Of a stretch of 64,000 nt of DNA, positions 22,127-33,973 are shown piece by piece. Location of the stretch: contig NC_134770.1 in assembly GCF_050436995.1 (NCBI RefSeq), positions 2,986,501 through 3,050,500 of the forward strand. The letters run 5' to 3'. The notes beneath the pieces were generated by a model. It was not told the origin of the DNA and made no database searches. It saw only the letters and a list, made by a program, of their open reading frames with translations. Source of the DNA: Anticarsia gemmatalis. Taxonomy: Eukaryota; Arthropoda; Insecta; Lepidoptera; Erebidae. The position numbers and the translations under genes are program-made. Numbering within the stretch: position 1 is the first letter of the stretch; each line of letters opens with the position of its first letter.

Positions 22127-23169
22127 TAAGAAACGTAAAATGTTGCAGGTATAAAATATGTTCAACTTGAATTTCGCGACCGAAGACGGGTGCCAAGCCT
22201 AGTACAAACAAAACACATAAAGTTTTATCATAACGACTGTGTGTATAATTTTAATAAAATTTTATTTGCTAAGATGTGCTAGATGTATGGTGCTCGAGTT
22301 TTGCAATGCGGCATATTGTTCTGGTTTATTTATTGTAGTAGGCTTTGTTCAAGGCTTTGTCTGCGTAAAAATATTTCCCATATATGTATTTGCCCAAAAA
22401 TCCTGAAAGTATTTCGTTAGCTTGATTGGATGGACGTTTGTGACTCACTCGCGCTTTGAGACCTAAATAAAGACAAATAACACTTTTCACTACAAATAAA
22501 TTAAATATTAAAATACCAAAAATATGGTAATAATATTCGTTTTTTTTTTGTATTTATTGTTAAAGGTTTATGAAATACAGCCCGGTGACAGGCAGACAGA
22601 TCAACATACGGATAGCGAAGGGCTTGCCCTTAAAAACACAGCTTTCTTAACATCGACATGTACTTAAATTAATAATTAAATGACATTTATTCGTGGCTAC
22701 ACTTTTCTACCGTTCATATTTCTAAGCATAATTTTCTCATAACCCCTATAACTGCACCCCTACCCTTAACTGTAGGAAACTTGGTCGATCTCTAAGTTTC
22801 ACGTTAAACTGATAGTAACACTCACGAATATTGAAACTATACGCTTGTTATGGTGCGTATGTATTAGATGCGTTAGGGAAATGTTCGGGCGAATGCCTAG
22901 TTAGAGCTCTCTGTTGGCTAGCAAAATGCTTGACTAAGCTTTCTCGCTCATATTTTTGGAGTAAGCACTAATTTTGAAAATTTGGTATTAAAATAACAAA
23001 ATTAAAGTAAAAAAACTAGGTTGACTAACCATACGACAAGAAAAAGAATTAAAGAATATCTTTTAAAACCGGAATTGAGTTGAATTCAATGCAGTGAGTA
23101 TAATGATAAGTTTCCTGTCCAATAAATACGGTCAATAGTTCAATAATGTGTTTTGTAGTTTATTATTAA
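22127..23169. other. AT-rich sequence, nothing recognised
   Basis: A short ggttgactaaccatacgaca near 23012-23033 resembles the terminal block of repeat P. Nothing else was recognised. Confidence 0.45.
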
Positions 23170-23386
23170 TTTTTTTTTTTTTTTTTACAACTCCCGCACT
23201 AAGAATTGCTCTTGTGTCGCGGGGACTTTTACAAACATACAAACAACGGACACAAAGCACAACCAGACCCGAAACAATTATTTGTGGATCGCACAAACAA
23301 TTGTCCCGTGTGGGAATCGAACCCACGACCTCCCGTTGCAGTGGTATCGGCGTGGCGACCTAAACCACTGCGCCACGGAGGCAGTC
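23170..23386 (-). mobile_element. SINE-A, full-length copy
   Basis: Minus-strand tRNA-derived SINE from the poly(T) at about 23171-23186 to the head end at 23386. In element sense the order is gactgcctccgtggcgcagt, B box gggttcgattcccac, atttgtgcgatccacaaata-type body, a block with gtaaaagtccccgcgacaca, gtgcgggagttgt and then poly(A). It is closely similar to the 19064-19227 copy outside the internal deletion. Frames on either strand here are shadows of the SINE. Confidence 0.92.
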
Positions 23387-25369
23387 AATTATAACATATT
23401 TATGATTTATTTGTCGAAGCACGGTGCTCCGACATATTTAATATATTTACAGTACGACTTACGCAAAATAATGATTATTCTATTCTGTAAAATTTTGTGT
23501 TTGGACATTTTTCGAACAGTTGTTTCGAATGTGTGACAAAAGCTAGTAATCAAACTAACATGCCACGATTACAAGTGATATGACATCAAAGCAAGATTGC
23601 CTAACAAGTTAGCAAGCTCTAATGTATATCCGCCCTTAAAGATAAGTATGGCAGATGAAAGTTTTTATGTTATTATGGTGATATGCCACCATGGAGGTGT
23701 TTAATCTTATGGGTGCTTAAACTATCAAGAGTCGGGAAGTTTTTCATGGGTTCCGCAGTTTACAGCGATCGTAACGTTAATGGGTGTTCAGTATGGGCTT
23801 TGTTATTATGGAAGATGGTTGCATACATTTATAAGACATTATAAGATGTGATATGGGTGGTGACTACTGGTGACTTACTAATTCTGCGTGAAATTTGTGT
23901 CAATGAAACAGATTGAAATGTCGATGCATACGTACACACATGGGTAGTTATAGAGTTTTCAAATTAAATTTTTCTTTTTTGTAATTAGTGGTCGCTAGAT
24001 CAAGACCTTTCAATATCGTCAACATTTCGGGGTATAAGGCATACTATCTTGAAATTTTCGTCACACACATATTCGATTTAACGTAAAAAGTCGTCATTCA
24101 CAGCTAAAGTCGTCGTTTACAGCTAAAGTTTCAAGAACGTGATTATTTTGCCGTTTATATGAGCAATGTGGCTGATTTATCTGTCTTTTCCAGTTATTTT
24201 GTTTGTAATTCAGTGTTGTTAATCAATACATCTGCATCTTATAGTAACTCGAAACTGATATCTATACTCAAACGACCAACTCAAAAGCACTTTCAAAATC
24301 CCCAACATGTAAAGCGCAGCTGAATAGTCTATCAACACTTGATTGGCTCGCAGATACCCTCAGGAGCAATCAATAGATCTTGATTAGTGCCTTCGTAACT
24401 CGAGTTTCAACGGGATTTAGGTTAGCACGTGATTTTCATAGTAATTGCTCTTTTTAGGTGGAAAAATGAATTTAAATTGATGGAATAATATCAATTGGTG
24501 TTGAGTGGATCATTTTTTTGGGGAAAGTGGATCATTATTGGGAACAAGTAAATTTAATTTATAAATTAAAAAGTTTACGATTACTCCTGTTTGTTTATAT
24601 CTTTAATGTATAAATTCTAGACTAACTATATACTTGACTACATTTCCAGCAAATTTGTACAGATGTTTAGCGCACTAGAGTGATTTTAATTGTAAATTTA
24701 TTCACTACTTGCAAATAGTTAAAAGAAAAAATAGTGTTCAAACGTAGTTTACTCTGATTTTAAACTAGTGATAATAAGTGAAAAGCGAAAATCTTTTGCA
24801 GTGAAGTATATAGTGCAAAAACATGACTCCTTACTTAAAATATAAAATTATAAAAAATTTAATAACAAAAATAGATGACAGACTGAAATTACAATCTAAA
24901 TACATTTGTTTCAACCGGCGATCTCAAAGAACGGATCTTGCTCTACATATTGTGGAATGTACCCATGTATGTTTGTACGTATTGCATAGGAAACAGCTGC
25001 AATGTTTCCTTTTTTTCTCCATAACAGAAACATACGCAATAACAAGAAAAGAAAAACAAAGGAAACGTGAACCAATATTGTTTTCATAAACTGTCCTATA
25101 TATGGAATTGGAGTCCTCAAATTGAGAATGTATTCCCACCAAAACAAGCAAAGATAGCTTAGCAAGTAAATTACCCCTTCTTTTCAAGTGGTAAGTGAAC
25201 ACTTTTATGTTAAAACTGTACTTAAAGAACCATGGCTTAGTTACTTTGAAAATTACCGACTTTCCAAAAAATTTAAAGCAGCGGCTACCCATCTACAGAG
25301 TTCACTTCAAAGATTGCTTAACTTTCTTTCTCTGAGGCTGATAATATTCTAAACAGTAGCCTAGAGTTT
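23387..25369. other. AT-rich sequence, nothing recognised
   Basis: About 2 kb without a recognised family. A short imperfect tandem pair, gtcgt.att/gtttacagctaaagt, lies at 24092-24130. The overlapping frames at 24823-25292 on both strands are low in complexity and Lys/Phe/Cys-rich, with no domain signal. Confidence 0.5.
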
Positions 25370-25495
25370 GGTAACGAGCCTGGTGTATGGCGATAGGCTA
25401 GACCCCGTTTATATGGGACTACTTACATTGTAAATGGCGAACGTGAATGTGTTTTATACATCTCTGTCTCTTTAGGTGTAGTAGACATAATGTTA
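25370..25495 (+). repeat. Dispersed retroelement fragment
   Basis: The order ggcgataggctagacccc, gtttatatgggactactta and tctgtctctttaggtgtagt resembles a very common lepidopteran repeat in which an 'aataggctc..cccc' block and a 'catgggact' block precede the repeat T tail. It is a single decayed copy. Confidence 0.45.
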
Positions 25496-25610
25496 TTAAT
25501 ACAAATTAAAGCTTTTGCTTTTGTCAAGTTCTCAAGCAGTTCCCTGATCGCTCTTCGATCTCAGTCTTCCCCATATCACGGAAAAGACATGAGGCCTAAG
25601 AAAGATACAG

Positions 25611-25636
25611 CTCTCTCTCTCTCTCTCTCTCTCTCT
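25611..25636 (+). repeat. (CT)13 microsatellite
   Basis: Thirteen perfect CT units. They abut the dispersed repeat at 25637. Confidence 0.97.
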
Positions 25637-25745
25637 TCCTGGCTATTCGTCCCATATGGTTGTGGGGTCAGCCTTCCTTACGCCTTTCCTCCACTTCGCC
25701 CTATCCTTGACGTCGTCTGCGTCAACCTCACATGCCTTCAAAAGA
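25637..25745 (+). repeat. Dispersed repeat fragment shared with 59500-59585
   Basis: Both places carry ggctattcgtcccatat- or ggtattcgttccatg-type sequence, then ggggtcagccttccttac/tac and a cctccacttcgccctat block. Two copies in the window support a dispersed repeat rather than a gene. Confidence 0.65.
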
Positions 25746-26135
25746 TACAGCAAGAGGTTAAATATATCTATTACTTATAAAAATACCCTGCAAAAGAATC
25801 ATGAGTACATACACCAAAAAAACACTACAAACAATAATCTGTTCGTTTAATATTTGAAGTACAAAACTCCGCGGCGGCCGGGCGATTTATCAGCAATATT
25901 AATTGTACCGCCGGCCAAGATTTCCCTGTAGAGCGATGACGCGGTATTGCCGAGTGTTTATCATCACTATACTTGATGAGGCAAAAAGGTAGAATATTTG
26001 AATGTTTTAGCTGGGTTTTTTTTTAGTTTGTATCGGTTAGTTGCGAGTCAAAAGCCACGTTGTAAAGGAAATACGGACTAGAATGTATCATTTTTTTTAT
26101 TTTGATGTCAAATACATCTTAATAAGTGTTAAGAT
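25746..26135. other. Anonymous sequence
   Basis: Includes a short GC-rich patch, ccgcggcggccgggcgat, near 25869. No gene or family was recognised. Confidence 0.5.
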
Positions 26136-26182
26136 AAAGTCGCTTTTTTTCTTTGACTGTTTCAAAGAAAAAAAGCGACTTT
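26136..26182. repeat. Perfect hairpin, 21-bp arms, 5-nt loop
   Basis: Arms 26136-26156 and 26162-26182 are exact reverse complements around ctgtt. The arms contain gtcgc followed by a T7 run. Its origin is unknown. Confidence 0.93.
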
Positions 26183-26747
26183 GACCCACCCATGTTGACA
26201 AAGTACTTTTTCACCGTGACTTAAAAGCAGCTAACATATTTCATAAGGTTTTTCTTCATTGCTATCGCCATATTTAGGATGCCAAAGATTATGCTAATTG
26301 CCAATTAACATTATATTATCAATGGGAGATGGTAGATATATCAACAAAATATTCTAAAGTAATCAAGTAAATACTTAAGTCGAGAAGTAGGCAGATCTAT
26401 ACCAAAGAAGTGACCGGATTCTTAACAAAATAGTGTCAAAAAATGAATTACTCAAACTCAAAAAATATTAACTTCGATTTAATTCGCATTACAACATTTT
26501 AAAACAAATAAATTCAACTCAAGTGCATTGGGAGCCATTATTTGACATAATATGATATTGTTCAATATAAATGACAGCCCAGTGGGTCGTTTGTCAGTCC
26601 ATATTTAGTACACTGCGGTTTCTTTTTATACATACATGTACGGGTGGTTGATAAATGGGGCAAAAGTGCACCATTAGTGAACCGTCTAGCTGTATATGGT
26701 TTTAGAAACACGTATGGCTTGAGATAAATGTATTAAGTTGAAGAACA
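26183..26747. other. Anonymous spacer between two hairpins
   Basis: Nothing was recognised. Confidence 0.5.
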
Positions 26748-26803
26748 TTTTAGGACTTCGCATAAAGACTACTTTCAACTTGTCTTTATGCGAAGTCCTA
26801 AAA
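26748..26803. repeat. Perfect hairpin, 22-bp arms, 12-nt loop
   Basis: Arms 26748-26769 and 26782-26803 are exact reverse complements (core aggacttcgcataaag). The stem length would suit a small-RNA precursor, but a small foldback element is equally compatible. Confidence 0.93.
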
Positions 26804-27424
26804 CGTGTCCATGTAAAAAATTACTTAAGAAAATAAAATTTCGAAAAATTTAAGACTATCTGTTAATGCCGAATCATGGTCATATTTTCATACAACTTTA
26901 CCCTCGGGTAAAATGAGGGATGGAATGTAATCAGAGGGATGCTACAATACTTTAATATAATTGGGGCAAATAAATATTGCTAAGGTGGTTTAATAACAGG
27001 TTATCACATAACCTTCAATGTAATTAAACAAAACGAAATTATGTGGACCAATTAATGTCATGACGTCACAGTGCTATGTTGATATTTAGCTACGTAAGCT
27101 GCAGACGCGAAGCCTATTACCAATCTACTAATTAACAACTTTCAAATCAAAATATTCTAATTAAACGACTAAAATTACTTTTTAATAAACTTTATTGAGG
27201 CCAGCATTCCAGACTTAATAATTTCGTTCTAAATTAGTTTGAAAGCCAACTTTAGGACAAATTGTGTTAGCAAAGATTCTGCCCAATCGAAAGAAAATAT
27301 TTTAAGGCAGACAATTGAATTTGTCTGAGGTTCAAAGTGTATTACTATTTTATTAGTTTTTTCATGTTTTTCGGACAAATATAAATTTGTTTTAAACTTT
27401 TTCATTTTTTTTGAAGTTTTTTAT
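26804..27424. other. AT-rich sequence, nothing recognised
   Basis: Contains a perfect TGACGTCA at 27061-27068. No gene was seen. Confidence 0.5.
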
Positions 27425-27545
27425 GTCGTGACAATTGTACCTGTAGGCAGAGGTGTTTGAAATACGCCTACGTTTTGCCCTCTGTACTTTTGTTATCATC
27501 TAATGGTTATATGTTACCGTGCTCCGAGCAACTTGTAGAATATTC
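27425..27545 (-). repeat. SINE-D tail fragment
   Basis: The string tgtaggcagaggtgtttgaa and then acgcctacgttttgcc match the SINE-D tail block. The tRNA-like head is missing. Confidence 0.65.
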
Positions 27546-27634
27546 TTAACAAAAAAAAAAATTCAATCGAACTGCGCCCAAGTTGGACTTAATTTTTTTA
27601 TAATCTTAATTAAGTATTCAATATTAATAAATTA

Positions 27635-27829
27635 CTAGCTAACCCGCGAAACTCCACTCAGGCATTCTTTTTTTTATTTAATATCGCGCATTTTCAAATT
27701 TATTCACCTTTTACACCTTTTCTGGACTTCCACAATAATTCAAGACCAAGATTTTCCAAATTGGTAAAGCCGTTCACGAGTTTTAGTGAGACTAACGAAC
27801 AGCAATTCACTTTTATATATATACATAGA
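27635..27829 (-). mobile_element. Helitron-like element, subfamily C
   Basis: On the minus strand it begins TCTATGTATATATATAAAAG after A, contains ctcgtgaacggctttacc, and ends gcgggttagCTAG before T. The terminal signature matches the other Helitron-like elements but the interior differs. It is non-coding. Confidence 0.8.
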
Positions 27830-29040
27830 TGAGCTCTCTACACTCCGAGATACCTATTCGGCCTGTAGTCAGCTGTATCGATGTGTTTGTAGCTGAAGCC
27901 ATTTTTATATTGCAGCAATAGGATTTAAAAATATACTCAAAAATTTTAACCTTTAAGGACTCAAAAACTAACAAAAGGTCAACTAAAACCTTTAACCCAA
28001 TTTTCGACAGCGCACATATCTAAACCTACCTCATTCTACAAACCTTTACCGAAATCTCTCTAATTCGATATTCCATACAAAAGGTTGCACGCCGCGGGCG
28101 GTCTCCAATACATCCAGTCCTAATGTAGAACTTTATCTTTTTAAAAAAAGGTTTAAGCGCAGAACAATATGTTTTTGTGCCTACTGCATTGTTCGTGTAG
28201 GTGTTGATTTATAATGTTTACAATTTAATGGTGTATTTCGTTTTTTGCTTTTAAAAAACATGTGTTATGAGAGATTTTGTGTAAGTATGGATTATTTGAG
28301 GTGTATTGATGTAAAGTTTTGTAGGATATGACGTTTTGATTGCGCATTTGAGCTCGTGGGAAACGGGTCGCAGAAATACTGTTGAGAATATGCAGCGTAT
28401 TAGTTAAGATGAATTAATTTACAACTAAAAATTATATTTAGAGTCGTAATAGCTAGAAGCTGCTTTATCGTGATCTAGAATTCTAGACTTGAATCCAAGT
28501 TTTCTTTTTAATTTTAGACTTATTATGGCACGATTGATTTTCTTTGCTACGTTTGGGATATTGTGGTCTCTGTATAGTTGCCTCAGTCACCCCGTCACCA
28601 CACTGACCACACACAAGAACTAAGGTATTGTAACCTTTTTAAACTTTTCACCGTGCATTGTACCTGATGTGCATCTCAGTATCAGTTACGAATTATTTCA
28701 AACATACAAATTAATGAAACTAACAACCTAGCTTTAAAATACTCCAATCATTTATACTCGAAATATCTTTAACAAAACACGCGCCAAGAAAAAACAAAAT
28801 CTGTAACAAATAAACGCGGGTAGTTGAATAAAAACAACACGTTTCCGATGCATTTCAGTCCGTCTGGAGTGTTTCAACGAGTGCCGTGAACAAAATAACA
28901 ACTTTTAAATACTCTACCGTTTGTTTTTTATACAGTGATTGTTGTACGTGTATTTTGTTTATTATTGCAGTTCCAGTCAGACGAATAAAAAAGTTTGCGA
29001 CACGATATTTCTAACTGCGACTCCACTTTTGTACTAATAA
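27830..29040. other. AT-rich sequence, nothing recognised
   Basis: No gene or repeat family was recognised in about 1.2 kb. Confidence 0.5.
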
Positions 29041-29322
29041 ATAATAAATTTAACCCATTAATGTCCCAATGCTGGGCAAGGGTCTCCTCCCGTAATGAGG
29101 CAGATGTTAGACCTTGAGTCCACCACGCTGGCCATGTGCGGGTTGGGGACTTTGCATGCCCTCAATAAATGTATTTAACCAATGTTAGGCATGCAAGGTT
29201 TCCTCACGATGTTTTCGTTCACCGTTGGAGCATGTGATAATTATTTCTAATACACACATAACTTCGAAAAGTCATTGGTGTGTTGCCTCGGGCTCGAACC
29301 TGCGGCCACTTGCGTGGGAGGT
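29041..29322 (-). mobile_element. SINE-B copy, head-truncated
   Basis: Collinear with 2307-2628 over the whole body, including the tail (tttaacccattaatgtccca), gcaaggtttcctcacgatg and the B-box region (tcgggctcgaacctgcgg in plus sense). It breaks off before the A box, where the foldback at 29333 begins. The 29225-29407 frame is a read-through of this copy. Confidence 0.88.
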
Positions 29323-29332
29323 GTCATATCAA

Positions 29333-29455
29333 TCCGCTGACATGTGTCGGCGATTTAATGTCAGCGGCTTTTTAAGGCATTCTTCACTCTTCATGTCATC
29401 GTCATAATTATTTAGGAATGAAAAGCCACCGACATCAAATCGTCGACATGTATTG
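29333..29455. repeat. Small foldback element
   Basis: Arms at about 29339-29371 and 29419-29452 pair imperfectly (roughly six differences). Each carries a core like gtcggcgatttaatgtcagc. The left arm also contains its own 10-bp inverted pair, ccgctgacat/atgtcagcgg. It replaces the missing head of the adjacent SINE-B. Confidence 0.7.
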
Positions 29456-30105
29456 GCGACTTTGTAGTTTAGACACCGTTGTGTTGGTCACAGACTTCCA
29501 AACATCACTATAAAACACAGCCACTAGTATATTTAATTTAATGATTTGAAACGTGTTGCGACCACCAGAGTCAACCGTGTGCGGCGTCATTAAAAAATGT
29601 ATAAAAACTACAAGAAATATGCCTTAGCCAGCGTGTGGTAGTGGCCTGTGTGCGGCGATTCTTAGTGTAGCCGTCAAATGTTTAGCTCTAAATAGCTACT
29701 AAATGGACTTTTGACGTTGATAGGCACATAGAAGTAATGAACCTAACTTTTAATGGTTTGCAAAACCTACTATGCGATAGTTAATAATTACAGTGAAAAC
29801 TGGCATTAACTAGCATGCAACTTTTTTCACGTAAAAACATTTTACAGAGCCAATGCTCAATGTTCTGTTTTAAGCTTTTAACGATCTATGTAATTAATTC
29901 CTTTGAAATACCTTACTTTTGTTCGACGCATAGCTAGAACTTGCAACAATCGTTCTCAGTATGTAGGTTAATCAGTAGAAAAATATTATTCTCTTTTGGA
30001 AAAAAGGTGTGATTTTATGTAGTAAATAAGTATGTATGTAGTTCAGAATCAAGGGTTAAACGAGTACTGGCTGATTAGATTAACTGGTAGTTGCTCTTAA
30101 CTTAA
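29456..30105. other. Anonymous sequence
   Basis: No gene or family was recognised. Confidence 0.5.
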
Positions 30106-30430
30106 GTAGCCAGCTCGGTCCTCTACTACTATCGACTACCGATAACCAATTAATCCAATCAAAAATCTATTCGGCACCTCTACGGGGCGCCGTAAAAACT
30201 ATTTTAGCAGTACATTTAAAGTGTCAAACTCTCGAAACTCGACTGTACTGACTAAACAGAAGCACGGTTCTCTGCAATTCGAACCATTGGGTATCGAGAA
30301 TTTGACATTTAAAATGTACTGCCAAAACAGTTTCTACAACGCCCGCTAGAGGCGCTGAACCGATTGTCGAAAACATTTTTCGATAGTTAGCCGGTTGTCG
30401 ATACTCTATAGTAATAGAAAATCGGGCTAC
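30106..30430. mobile_element. Foldback element, family F (325 bp)
   Basis: The two halves are long imperfect inverted repeats of roughly 120-140 bp each. Ends: gtagccagctcggtcctcta on the left and cgggctac on the right. Paired inner blocks: agcagtacatttaaagtgtc and gacatttaaaatgtactgcc. The right arm includes cgctagaggcgctgaaccga. It has no open frame. Related arms occur at 16985, 33820-34150, 39168-39330 and 60710. It is best described as a foldback MITE; the superfamily is not determinable. Confidence 0.85.
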
Positions 30431-32415
30431 AGACTATGCACAATAGCGCTACCGTTCTCTTTGCCGTAAACTGACTTATAGATGAGCAAAAAAAACAATT
30501 CATTTAAAAAAACGAGGCTTAACTGATGTAGATGTATTTGAAATAAAGTTCTATAATGTACAAATGATTTAAATACAAGCTGCAATAATACAAAATGATT
30601 CTTTAATTCGGCACAGCAAATACGGAAATAAACATCAACAACTCTTGTTAGCTGTTCGAATGATACGAAACATTTTAACAATAAAATATTAATTAAACAG
30701 GGAAACTGTAATGAAATCTTTTTAATTATGTTTCGGACGATATTGGGACAGCTGATATTTTACATTTTGCTACATTTTAATTACTTGTGAGTGATTTTCT
30801 TTTGAAACGTGCTGTGTAAACGAATATATTTTAAATATTATATTATCTTCTGTATTGCAATTGTTTTATACACGGATATTTAATAACGTAGGTCATTGTT
30901 TTTATTAATTTAAGTGTTAAATTTGTATGCTGCAAATATTAATAATCATTTTTGATTTGTAACTTGCAGAACAGTGGTTAAGATGTTACGACGCTGTTTT
31001 ATTAACGCGCTACGGTTTAATTCTTGTGTGTTTGATTCCTACGAGTTAAAATACATTAATTGAGTAATTCAGAATAAAATATTAAATGTCTGGTTGTAAT
31101 TTGAGTCATTTTCATCTCAGTAAAGACTACTCATTCCCGTTATCAAATAGACGAACTTTAAATTTAATAAAATTACAAATTAAACCACTAAGTAAACGAA
31201 CTCAACACCATAATAATAATATAAATACTTTTTTGTATTTATTCCCAATTTTGACATAATTATTTTTACATTTATAATTAACATACCAATCGCATTTAAA
31301 CACACTAAACGGCTGTTTTAAAACGACACCAATTACCCATTCCAATTCTATACACCGGACATTATGTTCAACTGTACCGACAAAAAATCTAGATACAATT
31401 CTAACCTAACTCATAATTACTCTATCTAGACATAATTCAACACCTAAAACACCCCCGAAAGTCCCTTAAGTATTCCTTTCTAAAGATATATAAGGGATCA
31501 AAGCATTTTTTACAATTTTCCCGCCTCTACACGGAAAGTCACTTGCCATGAAATAGTCTATTATTTAGCCTGAAACATATATTAGGCGATGACGTCAGAA
31601 GGCCTTCCTTTGACAGGGAAGCCACTTGAGAATTGTGGAGCTTATGAATATTGATAGTCTTGATACATGAAAGGGTGTTTAAAAGAGTTTTAGTGAGAGA
31701 ATGTAGGTGGATGGAATTGTTTTGATCAAAGTTCTTTGGGCCAAGTTTTTTGGTCGTTGAGTAAGTATTAGTATTATTATTAATGAAACTCCTGTTTTTG
31801 AACACAACTGCTGTCAAAATCTGTCAGTTACGGATAAGTGCAGAATTTCTGACTTACTAACATGGTTTCTCAACTTCAACATAAAACATCAGATACATAC
31901 CTGAAACAAAAAATAAACTTTATTAATTACACAGAATAAAACAAAGAAAAATGCAATACTAGTTAACTTGCTACAGAAAATCAAGATCAAAAGCAATATA
32001 TTCTTATTATAGTGATTGTACTGAGAGTTTTTAATAGTAGCAACAGAAAGAAATACATCCTAATTGACAAACTTTGAACTGTCTATTAAAATACACTTGT
32101 TGACAGACCAGCAGGCAAGCAGACAGACAGCGGAGTCTTAGTAATAGGGTCCCGTTTTTACTCAATAGGTACGGAATCGTAACAGGACCAACGACTTTAT
32201 ACAAGTTAAAAATCCACATTATCACATAAGTATTATATAATTTTCATTCTAAAACCGCTTTCGTTTGACGTCTAGATCTAAAAGAGATTTCATTTGCGGA
32301 GCAGATGAGGACCACTTTAATACAAGATGACTCTTCAAGCTTAGACGTATGATACTTTGAAACTGTATTTTAGAAAATAACGTGAGGAATAAGAATGTTT
32401 AAACATATTGCATAC
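30431..32415. other. AT-rich sequence with a decayed tRNA-like head near 30960-31035
   Basis: A possible A box (acagtggttaag) and B box (gtttgattcc) lie about 60 bp apart near 30970-31035, too decayed to assign. A perfect TGACGTCA lies at 31590-31597. No gene was recognised. Confidence 0.45.
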
Positions 32416-32824
32416 TAGTCTCAGTTTAATAACAATAATAATAATGTCCTCCTAGCCGGTATACGGCTACGGCGGTCAGTTTCATTGAAACTGGCCATCT
32501 GTGCAGGACTTTGTTTATAGTGTCCAAGTGTGTGCACAATACACAGGTACACTCTCTATTTCATCACTCTCATAGTTTGGTGGGACGGATAACCGACACG
32601 ACCAGTGAGAGGTCAGGCGCAGGACCGACGGCTTTACGTGCTCTCCGAGGCACGGAGGTCTTCGACCTCAACTTCCCAACTCCGGGCAATCTCTAAGAAA
32701 TTCTTAACAGAAAATCTCAGAAAAGACTTTTTGGCCCGACCCAGGATTCGAACCCGAGACCTCTCGCACCGCAGTCGCATATACTACCGACCGCGCCACA
32801 GAGGCAGTTAGTCTCAGTTTAATA
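32416..32824 (-). mobile_element. SINE-C, complete with 16-bp target-site duplication
   Basis: Minus-strand tRNA-derived SINE with body 32432-32808. The head at 32730-32808 reads, in element sense, actgcctctgtggcgcggtc and the B box gggttcgaatcc. The body contains (plus sense) ggtataccgg-like and gtcagtttcattgaaactgg blocks, and the tail is a TTA/TTG simple repeat at 32432-32444. The identical 16-bp sequence tagtctcagtttaata lies at 32416-32431 and 32809-32824. The perfect duplication suggests recent insertion. The frames at 32511-32811 lie within it. Confidence 0.93.
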
Positions 32825-33819
32825 GACGAGCTATTGCGGCATTAGGCCGTTGTTTTAATGCCTCTCTATGAAAAATTCAGCATTTTATGTTTGGGGGAGT
32901 TAAGAAACTCTTACGAAGTAGGTATGGACTATAACCATTTCCTATACGCTCTGCTCCTGCTCGATAGTTATAAAGACGTATCTAATATTTTTGTCCAAAT
33001 GGACGGATCAGCAAAAAAAAGGCGCGTCTGCCCATATTTTTTATATTTTTTCTATGTCTATGCATGTTGCAGTTTTTGCTTAGCGAAACAAGGCGCTTTA
33101 TTTGTTTGGAGATTCAAATTAATTTTTCTCCTTTTCGATTTTTTGTCAGATACGTCTTTACAACTATTAAGGGCAGCGTCAACTAGATGGAAAATTTGTG
33201 ACAAAATCAAACAAATATTTTAAAGCTAAAATTTGTATGTGAGTTTTTTAAACTTTCACGGCTAGATTACCACACCATTTTGCTGAAATAAAGGCAGGTG
33301 ATAAAGGAAGATGGGTCAAACTGGGGGTTACCCCGTTTTCCCCCAGTTTTCAAGTCATATTCACGTATGCGTCGTAAACTAGTGCAATAAAGGAACGCGA
33401 AAAGGCTCTAATAAACTAAAATATCAAGCTCAGAAACTTAAGCTAGAATAGCAAATTAATTAACACCTCAAAACAACACATGAAGTAGCATGTAGTAACG
33501 TATTCTGGAAGCCAAAAGCAAGCGAATTTCCATATTTTATGCCAACATACCAAACTTGGCTTGAGACCAAGAATACGAGTAGCATGTAATGAATTTATTC
33601 AAAAACATCTTAATATTATAGAGCTATTAGCTTTTGCTTGTGACTTCATGCAAAAGGTAGTCTTCTATAAACAGGGACGGTTCTCTACCAAACTATTATA
33701 GTACTGCAAAATTTCATCTAACTGCAATAGATGATGTCAAATTGCAACGTACTGCAGTGGCTATCAACTTGACGTACAGCAGTTGACAATTGAGATACCG
33801 ACGCATGATGTACCGCAAT
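32825..33819. other. AT-rich sequence, nothing recognised
   Basis: The 121-codon frame at 32858-33223 is Phe/Leu/Cys-rich with no domain I recognise and is probably chance. A 9-bp-arm hairpin (aactggggg/cccccagtt) lies at about 33319-33348. Confidence 0.45.
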
Positions 33820-33973
33820 TCTCTACAGTCGGTACTGCCGAGTATCGCAAGTTTGATATTTCCTACTACATAAATAGTTCCAACGAAGTCTGCTAGAGGC
33901 GCTGATCAGATTATGGTGCAAAGTTTATCGAAAACTAGCCTATTGTCGGTATCAATAAATCGAGCTACTGTAG
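33820..33973. repeat. Foldback family F, single-arm copy
   Basis: Contains cagtcggtactgccgagtat, gctagaggcgctgatcagat and ctattgtcggtatcaataaa. It matches one arm of family F and abuts the next copy at a 17-bp palindromic junction around cgagctactgtagctcg (33961-33977). Confidence 0.65.

Noticed and set aside
24823..25292. Overlapping 84-122-codon frames on both strands
   Set aside because: Frames overlap in opposite directions, are Lys- and Phe-rich or low in complexity, and show no domain.
28978..29024. ttattgcag followed by a short open frame
   Set aside because: Only about 20 codons, AT-rich, with no supporting exon.
32858..33223. 121-codon open frame on the plus strand
   Set aside because: It is rich in Phe, Leu and Cys, has no recognisable motif, lies in AT-rich DNA and crosses no splice-like boundary. 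A frame of this length is expected by chance in 64 kb.
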